In this document: in pieces, positions 22,394 to 27,027 of the stretch | Layout: each line of letters starts with the position of its first letter | How positions within the stretch are numbered: position 1 is the stretch's first letter | Translations under genes and position numbers: made by a program | The notes under the pieces: generated by a model | Told to the model about the DNA's origin: nothing | Databases searched by the model: none | The model's input: the letters and a program-made list of their open reading frames with translations, nothing else | Assembly: GCA_934615235.1 (NCBI GenBank) | Contig: CAKTTL010000033.1 | Coordinates: forward strand, 1 to 27,027 | Direction: 5' to 3' | DNA length: 27,027 bases | Source: an uncultured Clostridia bacterium | GTDB taxonomy: Bacteria; Bacillota; Clostridia; Christensenellales; Aristaeellaceae

Positions 22394-22726
22394 ATGCTTT
22401 CCGAGCGGCTTAAGGCGCTGCGCGAGCAGGCCGGACTTTCGCAAAACGCGTTTGCCCGGACGTTTGGCGTGGCGCAATCTACCGTGGCGGGCTGGGAATC
22501 CGGCGCGCGGGAACCGAATATCGCAACCATCCGGCACCTGGCGGATTTTTTCGGCGTAACGGTCGATTATCTGCTGGGCGGCGAAGCGCCCGCGCTGGAC
22601 GAGCGGCTGGAAGCGATGCACAAAAACCCAAAGCTGGGCCTGCTGTTTGACCGCACGGCCCGGATGACACCGGAGGATCTGGACGCGGTGCTGCACATCG
22701 TGCGCCAGATGCAGAGGGACGAATGA
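22394..22726 (+). CDS. XRE-family helix-turn-helix regulator
   Basis: A 110-residue DNA-binding protein. Residues 4-61 are a Cro/C1-type HTH (LKALREQAGLSQNAFARTFG, then VAQSTVAGWESGAREP, then IATIRHLADFFGVTVDYLLG), ending in the usual DYLLGG. The remaining 49 residues are a short helical tail, probably for dimerisation. The ATG follows GGAGGGAG. The stop overlaps the start of the DUF1934 gene (ATGA), so the pair is coupled. It may regulate its own operon or the divergent RinA-like gene; this is inference. Confidence 0.9.
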   Translation: MLSERLKALREQAGLSQNAFARTFGVAQSTVAGWESGAREPNIATIRHLADFFGVTVDYLLGGEAPALDERLEAMHKNPKLGLLFDRTARMTPEDLDAVLHIVRQMQRDE

Positions 22727-23301
22727 CGGAATTTTTAGAAGATCAGGCGTTCGGCAGCGAAACCGTGATGATCGACATCATCGGAACGGACGAACGCGAT
22801 GAAAAAACACAGTTTACAACCGAAGGGCTTCTGCTTGTGCTGGAGAACGAATCGGCGCTTGTCTATCATGAAATCGATACGGAAGAGCACGTTTCTTCAA
22901 AGGTTATCATCCGCTTCGACGAAAAAAACGTGACCGTCCTGCGCGGAAGCGAGCCGTTCAGTTCCATGATCCTGCGGCAGGGACAGATGTGCGAGAGCGA
23001 ATATCGCGCCGACGGCCGCAGCCTGATGCTGCGCACCTTCCCCACGGAAGTGAAAGTGCAGCGCAATGGCGCGCGCGGCCATATGCACGTCGTCTATCAG
23101 GTCACCCTGAGCCTGCTCGGCGGCTTCGCCGAGGAGACGGGCATGCGCACGCTCGATATTTCCTTCCGTCCGGCCGGAGCGCCGGCGCGGGGGAAGGTTG
23201 TGAAAAACCGCGCTCCGCGCGGCAAAAAGGGCGAAGGCGCCGCGGCGCAGAGCGTTACGCGCCCGGCGTGCGAAATCGCAGCGCGGGAGTCCGGCCTGTG
23301 A
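22723..23301 (+). CDS. DUF1934 family beta-barrel protein with basic tail
   Basis: A 192-residue cytoplasmic protein. Residues about 13-150 fit the DUF1934 (YwiB-like, calycin-type beta-barrel) pattern: alternate strands with VYHEIDTEE, KVIIRFDEKNVTVLRGSE, SSMILRQGQ, LRTFPTEVKVQRNG and HVVYQVTLSLLGG. The family has no established function. The last 40 residues (KNRAPRGKKGEG and on) form a low-complexity, basic tail that most members lack, as far as I know. The start overlaps the XRE stop (ATGA) and its stop overlaps the next gene (GTGA), so three genes are read as one coupled unit. Confidence 0.82.
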   Translation: MTEFLEDQAFGSETVMIDIIGTDERDEKTQFTTEGLLLVLENESALVYHEIDTEEHVSSKVIIRFDEKNVTVLRGSEPFSSMILRQGQMCESEYRADGRSLMLRTFPTEVKVQRNGARGHMHVVYQVTLSLLGGFAEETGMRTLDISFRPAGAPARGKVVKNRAPRGKKGEGAAAQSVTRPACEIAARESGL

Positions 23302-23822
23302 GCGGCTGGGAAAATCCCGCCGCCGCGCTGCGCGAAGAATTACGCGCGCGCTTTCCCGGCGCGATGGTGCGCTGGGACGCAAGCGGCCGCGCGCTTGTGA
23401 TAACGGATGCGCCCCGTCGCGGCTACTCCGTCACGGACGTTCCCGTCGAAAATGGGCTGGCCTTTTACGACCTGCCGCTCAATAAAATGATTACGCCGCC
23501 CGCGCCCGTTTTCGGGGCTTATGCGGACGGCGTTTTTGCGCTCCAGGCGGCGCTTGCGACGACGCTTCCCGGCGGCGGCGCGATGCACGGCTGTCCAGGC
23601 GAATTTTCCACGCAGGGGCGCAGCCTTCTGCGCGGCGCGCTGGCCGCGCACGCATGCGGCGAAAAGCAGGTCCTTGCGCTTTTGCCGCGGCTGCGCGGGC
23701 TTTGGGCGCAATCCCTGCGCACAGGCAGCGCGGCGGATCAATCCGCCTGCCGGCTGGCCGCGTGTATTCTCGCCGCATGGTTAATGGAAGAAAAGAAAGC
23801 AGGCGTGCCCTTTTCTACTTGA
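23298..23822 (+). CDS. Unrecognised 174-residue protein, third gene of the XRE cluster
   Basis: The frame begins with GTG at 23298, overlapping the DUF1934 stop (GTGA), and is open to 23822. The same frame is open further upstream, but that part lies inside the DUF1934 gene in another frame and is very Arg-rich, so I start at the GTG. Visible parts: a charged N-terminus (about 1-45), a strand-like stretch (GYSVTDVPVENGLAFYDLPL), a Gly-rich loop (LPGGGAMHGCPGE) and a helical Ala/Leu-rich C-terminal third. Nothing allows a function. No signal peptide or clear membrane segment. Its last 8 bases overlap the last bases of the convergent gene at 23815. Confidence 0.7.
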   Translation: MSGWENPAAALREELRARFPGAMVRWDASGRALVITDAPRRGYSVTDVPVENGLAFYDLPLNKMITPPAPVFGAYADGVFALQAALATTLPGGGAMHGCPGEFSTQGRSLLRGALAAHACGEKQVLALLPRLRGLWAQSLRTGSAADQSACRLAACILAAWLMEEKKAGVPFST

Positions 23823-24912
23823 AAACCCGTTTCACCGCTTCCAGATAGCCGTACCCGTACAGGTCGTCCGGCTCAAGATAGCTGCTCTCAGTCCACTCGT
23901 TCCAGCTGTTGATCGTAATCAGCGGCGGCTGCCCGGGATGGCGGTCGGCGTAATCCTTCGCCATGCGCAGCGCGCGTTCGATCTGCTCGGGCGTGTTGCC
24001 GCGCAGAATCCCCGGGCGGAAGCCCGTAAAGCGCGGATTGTTATCCCAGCCGAGGCTGACATGCGGGAAGTATGGCACGTTAAACGACTCAAGCCTCGCC
24101 CATTCCGCCGCCACGTCCGCAAGTACATCCGCGTATTCGCGATCAATATCCGCAAAATGAACAAACTGATAATGCGTGCAGCTGTCGAAGCCGATGGTTT
24201 CAAACCGGCTGGCAGGCACGCTTTTTTCGCCGTCCACGCCGGACAGATTCGTCGCCCGCTCGCTCCACATCACAAACTGCAGATGCACCCCCGGCAGCCC
24301 GAAGCGCACGCATTCCTCACGGAACCACGCGAGCGCCTCGCGCGTGCGCTCAACGCCGCCAAGTCCCGCAACCAGTTTGGGCACGTCGTAAATCATAAAG
24401 ACCGGCCTGCCGTCGATGGTATAATAATTCGGCTGCGTAAAATATTTCTCGATCACACGGCGCATGGCGCGCTTGAACTCCTCCAGCGCCACGCTTCCCT
24501 GCCAGATGACGGTGCTCAAATCGCTCGAATTGCGCTTGTCCCAGAGTGACGCCGCGTCGTGGTTCGCCCACATGAGGTAAAACTTCATCCGTTCGCGATT
24601 GCCTGCGCGCAGGAATCCGTCGTTGAGGCAGTTTTCAAGGAAAGGCCGCCCGTCGTACCAGTACCAGTCGTAAATGAACACGTTCACGCCATGATCCGCC
24701 GCAGCGGCGATTTCCATCTCCATCACGTATGGATCGGCCTCGTTGACGTAGCCCCAAAGCGGCTTGCGCGGCCAGTTATGGCCGTCAAATTTCGCCCCGG
24801 CGCTTCGCACGGACTGCCACTCGCCCATCCCCTCCGGCCAGAAAATCCGCGTCCGCGGCTCGTCGCCGGTATAGGCCGGCCAGATATAGGCGGCAACGTC
24901 ATATGAACGCAT
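23815..24912 (-). CDS. GH99/WbsX-like glycoside hydrolase
   Basis: A 365-residue protein of the GH99-like (WbsX) family, a TIM-barrel group related to endo-alpha-mannosidases and found in polysaccharide loci. It shows the family's strings: YDVAAYIWPAY at the N-terminus, FWPEGMGEWQ, WGYVNEADPYVM, HGVNVFIYDWYWYDGRPF (74-91), RMKFYLMWANHD, and the C-terminal ITINSWNEWTESSYLEPD (332-349) holding the likely catalytic Glu residues. No signal peptide is seen, so it is cytoplasmic or its substrate is imported. It starts at the ATG at 24912 with GAGGGG ahead. Monocistronic, with a promoter at 24945. Substrate is not known. Confidence 0.85.
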   Translation of the reverse strand: MRSYDVAAYIWPAYTGDEPRTRIFWPEGMGEWQSVRSAGAKFDGHNWPRKPLWGYVNEADPYVMEMEIAAAADHGVNVFIYDWYWYDGRPFLENCLNDGFLRAGNRERMKFYLMWANHDAASLWDKRNSSDLSTVIWQGSVALEEFKRAMRRVIEKYFTQPNYYTIDGRPVFMIYDVPKLVAGLGGVERTREALAWFREECVRFGLPGVHLQFVMWSERATNLSGVDGEKSVPASRFETIGFDSCTHYQFVHFADIDREYADVLADVAAEWARLESFNVPYFPHVSLGWDNNPRFTGFRPGILRGNTPEQIERALRMAKDYADRHPGQPPLITINSWNEWTESSYLEPDDLYGYGYLEAVKRVFK

Positions 24913-24944
24913 GCTTTCGTCCCCTCGCTTATTCGTATGGCTTT

Positions 24945-24973
24945 ATCATACCGCAGAGCCGTACATAAAACAA
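24945..24973 (-). promoter_or_regulatory. Promoter of the GH99-like gene
   Basis: On the minus strand TTGTTT (24968-24973), 17 bases, TATGAT (24945-24950). The -35 is directly next to the htpG terminator hairpin, and its T-rich start is the terminator's T-run. Confidence 0.55.
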
Positions 24974-25008
24974 GGGGCGCAAGCGCCCTCTTCAAGCGCC
25001 TGCGCCCC
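24974..25008. terminator. Bidirectional terminator after htpG
   Basis: GGGGCGC and GCGCCCC close a GC-rich stem with further pairing (GGCGC with GCGCC-type) inside. T-rich runs flank it on both strands: TTGTTTT on the minus side and TTTTTTTCTTTTTTT on the plus side. It begins 21 bases after the htpG stop. Confidence 0.85.
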
Positions 25009-25029
25009 GATTTTTTTCTTTTTTTGCCG

Positions 25030-26820
25030 TTACTTCAGCAGCATCGCCAGCAGCTTGTTGCTGCGCTCGATGAACTTGCCCATCGCTTCCGCCTCCAGCG
25101 GCTGACGCGCCATCTGCGCCAGGTCGAAAATCTGGCGGCAGATTTCGAACGAGTCTTCGTTCGCCTCGCGTTTGGACAGCGCGGCGATGACCGGGCAGCG
25201 CCTGTTCAGCGCCAGCTTCACCTGCGACGGCATCGCGAAGTTGCCGCCATAAATGCGCGACATGTCCTTGAAGCGGCGCATCTGCTCGTCCTCGGTAGCC
25301 ATGGCGGGCAGCGTCTCGTTCTTGAGCGAAGCAAAGGAAACGTCCAGCTTGTCGTCGTGCAGCGCGTCGCGGAACATCGCAACCAGCTTGCCCTCGTCCA
25401 GCGCCTCGGTCGTCTCGTTTTCATCGGACTTGAGGCCGTCCAAATCCGCGTCCACGCGGCTGAACTTCACGTCCGTGTTCTTATACTCCAGGAAGGAGAT
25501 AAAGTTCACGTCGATGAGCGAGTTGAGCAGCGCAACATGGATGCCCTGCTCCGTGTAGAGCGAAATGGCCGCGGCCTGCAGCGTTTCATCCGTCGCGTAG
25601 AAGACCTTGTTCTCGGCCTTTTCCTTGTTGGCCTCAAGATATTCCGCAAGCGTCATGCACGTGCCGTCGGTCAGCTTGTAAAGGAGCGTGTCCTTCATCC
25701 GGTCGTAGAAGCTTTCGTCCTTCATGCAGCCGTATTTGATGAAGGGATTGATGTCGTCCCAATACTTCTGATACGTCTCGCGCTCGGTGTTGAACATGCC
25801 GGTCAGCTTGTCGGCCACCTTGCGGGTGATGTAGGCGGACAGTTTCTTGACGTAGCCGTCGTTCTGCAGGAACGAGCGGGATACGTTCAGCGGCAGGTCG
25901 GGGCAATCGATGACGCCCTTGAGCAGCGTGAGGAATTCCGGAATGACTTCCTTGATGTTATCGGCCACAAACACCTGACCGCTGAACATCTTGATCTGCC
26001 CTTCGTTCACGCCGCCGAAATCGGTGCGCAGTTTCGGGAAATAGAGAATGCCCTTGAGGTTGAAGGGGTAATCCACGTTCAGATGCACCCAGAAAAGCGG
26101 CGCTTCGTATTCATGGAAGACCTTCGTATAGAACTCCTTATATTCCTCATCCGTACACTCGGACGGATTTTTCAGCCACAGCGGATGCGTATCGTTAATC
26201 GGCTGCTCGTCCTTGTTGAGATAAATGGGCGTAGCCATGAACGCGCAGTACTTCTCCAGCACCTCGCGCACCGTGCGCTCCTGCAGGAAGTCGTGCTCGT
26301 CCTCGTTGAGGTGCAGCGTAATCACCGTGCCGGGCAGCTCGCGCTCCCCCTCGCTGATTTCATACTGCATGCCGTCGGCGGATTCCCACTTGACGGGGCT
26401 GGCGTCCTCTTTGTAGCTCAGCGTGTCAATGGTCACCTTATCGGCCACCATAAACGCCGAATAGAAGCCCAGGCCGAAATGGCCGATGATGCCGCCCTTG
26501 GGGTTCTTCTCATCGCCGTACTGCTTGATGAATTCCTCCGCGCCGGAGAAGGCGACCTGGTTGATGTACTTGTCCACCTCTTCGGCCGTCATGCCGATGC
26601 CGTTATCGATGAACCGCAGTTCGCCCTTGCCCTCGTCGATTTCAACCGTCACGCGGTAGTCAACCTCCGCGTCCGGGTCGGCGATTTTGCGCTTCGCAAT
26701 TGCGTCGCAACCGTTGGCTACGATTTCTCGAACAAAAATATCTTTATCAGAATACAGCCATTTCTTGATGATCGGCATGATATTCTGCGCATGGATGGAA
26801 ACGTTTCCGGAAGACGCCAT
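25030..26820 (-). CDS. htpG: Hsp90-family molecular chaperone HtpG
   Basis: ATP-dependent chaperone, 596 residues, cytoplasmic homodimer. The GHKL ATP-binding domain is intact: catalytic Glu32, Asn36 and Asp39 in REIVANGCDA (31-40), DNGIGM (72-77), and GHFGLGFYSAF for the lid/phosphate loop. The middle domain has the conserved FPKLRTDFGG and LPLNVSRSFLQND, in which the Arg that contacts the gamma-phosphate lies; the C-terminal dimerisation domain follows. It is slightly shorter than the Escherichia coli form (624). The start is the ATG at 26820, with GAGGTGAT before it; the frame extends 16 codons into the promoter. Control by the promoter at 26856 and the CIRCE at 26892 suggests heat-shock regulation by HrcA. 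Confidence 0.97.
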   Translation of the reverse strand: MASSGNVSIHAQNIMPIIKKWLYSDKDIFVREIVANGCDAIAKRKIADPDAEVDYRVTVEIDEGKGELRFIDNGIGMTAEEVDKYINQVAFSGAEEFIKQYGDEKNPKGGIIGHFGLGFYSAFMVADKVTIDTLSYKEDASPVKWESADGMQYEISEGERELPGTVITLHLNEDEHDFLQERTVREVLEKYCAFMATPIYLNKDEQPINDTHPLWLKNPSECTDEEYKEFYTKVFHEYEAPLFWVHLNVDYPFNLKGILYFPKLRTDFGGVNEGQIKMFSGQVFVADNIKEVIPEFLTLLKGVIDCPDLPLNVSRSFLQNDGYVKKLSAYITRKVADKLTGMFNTERETYQKYWDDINPFIKYGCMKDESFYDRMKDTLLYKLTDGTCMTLAEYLEANKEKAENKVFYATDETLQAAAISLYTEQGIHVALLNSLIDVNFISFLEYKNTDVKFSRVDADLDGLKSDENETTEALDEGKLVAMFRDALHDDKLDVSFASLKNETLPAMATEDEQMRRFKDMSRIYGGNFAMPSQVKLALNRRCPVIAALSKREANEDSFEICRQIFDLAQMARQPLEAEAMGKFIERSNKLLAMLLK

Positions 26821-26855
26821 ATCTATCACCTCGTTGATCTTTGTCTTTCCCTGAC

Positions 26856-26884
26856 ATTGTAACTCCATAAAATGGCTTTGTCAA
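26856..26884 (-). promoter_or_regulatory. Promoter of htpG
   Basis: On the minus strand TTGACA (26879-26884), 17 bases, TACAAT (26856-26861): near-perfect sigma-A promoter, 35 bases before the start codon. Confidence 0.88.
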
Positions 26885-26891
26885 GAGAAAA

Positions 26892-26918
26892 TTAGCACTC
26901 AAATTGTTTGAGTGCTAA
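26892..26918. promoter_or_regulatory. CIRCE element (HrcA operator)
   Basis: TTAGCACTC-N9-GAGTGCTAA, a perfect match to the consensus CIRCE inverted repeat. HrcA binds it and represses class I heat-shock genes. Here it lies 7 bases upstream of the htpG -35; no other gene start is near in the window. Confidence 0.95.
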
Positions 26919-26940
26919 TAAAAGCTGCTTTTTATTTTTT

Positions 26941-26957
26941 AGGGTGTATCTGAAAAA
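26941..26957 (+). repeat. Short dispersed repeat motif, copy 3
   Basis: AGGGTGTATCTGAAAAA, identical to the first 17 bases of the motif at 9749-9769 (reverse strand), but the sequence after it (GGAAGAGGCG...) is different. The region to the window end has no gene that I can support. Confidence 0.55.
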
Positions 26958-27027
26958 GGAAGAGGCGACAGCACGAGCGATTTTTTCGTCAGTTCAAGGA
27001 GGGAAACCGAAGGTTTAGCGGCGCTAA

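Noticed and set aside
24937..26862. 641-codon open frame on the plus strand
   Set aside because: Antisense to htpG, which is certain.
1..27027. CRISPR array or defence cluster
   Set aside because: No regularly spaced direct repeats and no cas, restriction or toxin-antitoxin-like genes that I can recognise; the XRE regulator alone is not enough.

Overview
The window looks like a GC-rich member of the Bacillota (Clostridia side). It has AGGAGG-type ribosome binding sites, TTGACA/17/TATAAT promoters, GTG and TTG starts, a CIRCE operator and carbohydrate ABC importers without a local ATPase. Christensenellales is my guess from the style of the proteins and of the intergenic repeats; no marker gene settles it. 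The content is a chromosomal, carbohydrate-oriented region with dispersed small repeats. There is no integrase, plasmid gene, CRISPR array or full insertion sequence.

Layout. (1) 1-4641, minus strand: a nucleoside hydrolase and adenine deaminase (purine salvage), separated by a 166-bp MITE-like repeat, then an M3 oligoendopeptidase with its own promoter. (2) 4705-7385, plus: a probable six-hairpin-fold carbohydrate-active enzyme, endonuclease III and a DUF1294 membrane protein. (3) 7438-7602, plus: tRNA-Arg(ACG) with promoter and terminator. (4) 7703-20214, minus: a large sugar-uptake region. In transcription order it holds a solute-binding protein, two permeases, a GH36 alpha-galactosidase, a double AraC-type regulator in one polypeptide, a PhnP-like metallo-beta-lactamase-fold hydrolase, then (behind a terminator and a new consensus promoter) a second binding protein and two more permeases. 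(5) 20318-21672: a second, inverted copy of the 166-bp repeat, a 5'-truncated alpha/beta-hydrolase and a small membrane protein, plus strand. (6) 21728-23822: a solitary RinA/ArpU-like protein facing a three-gene, stop-start-overlapping cluster (XRE regulator, DUF1934 protein, unrecognised protein). (7) 23815-24973, minus: a GH99/WbsX-like glycosidase. (8) 24974-26918, minus: htpG with a consensus promoter and a CIRCE element lying upstream of its -35.

How it fits together. The two ABC systems probably import oligosaccharides that GH36 debranches; the AraC double regulator between them is the natural candidate controller. Both binding-protein genes are followed by a strong hairpin before the permeases, which would give more binding protein than permease. 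Neither transporter has an ATPase gene here, so a shared MsmX-type ATPase elsewhere is inferred. The nucleoside hydrolase and adenine deaminase form a short purine-salvage route (nucleoside to base, adenine to hypoxanthine).

The observations I would look at first are the tandem AraC fusion, the paired 166/167-bp terminal-inverted-repeat element, the catalytically incomplete alpha/beta-hydrolase, the XRE/DUF1934/unknown cluster and the CIRCE placement. I did not find a clear new defence or mobile system.
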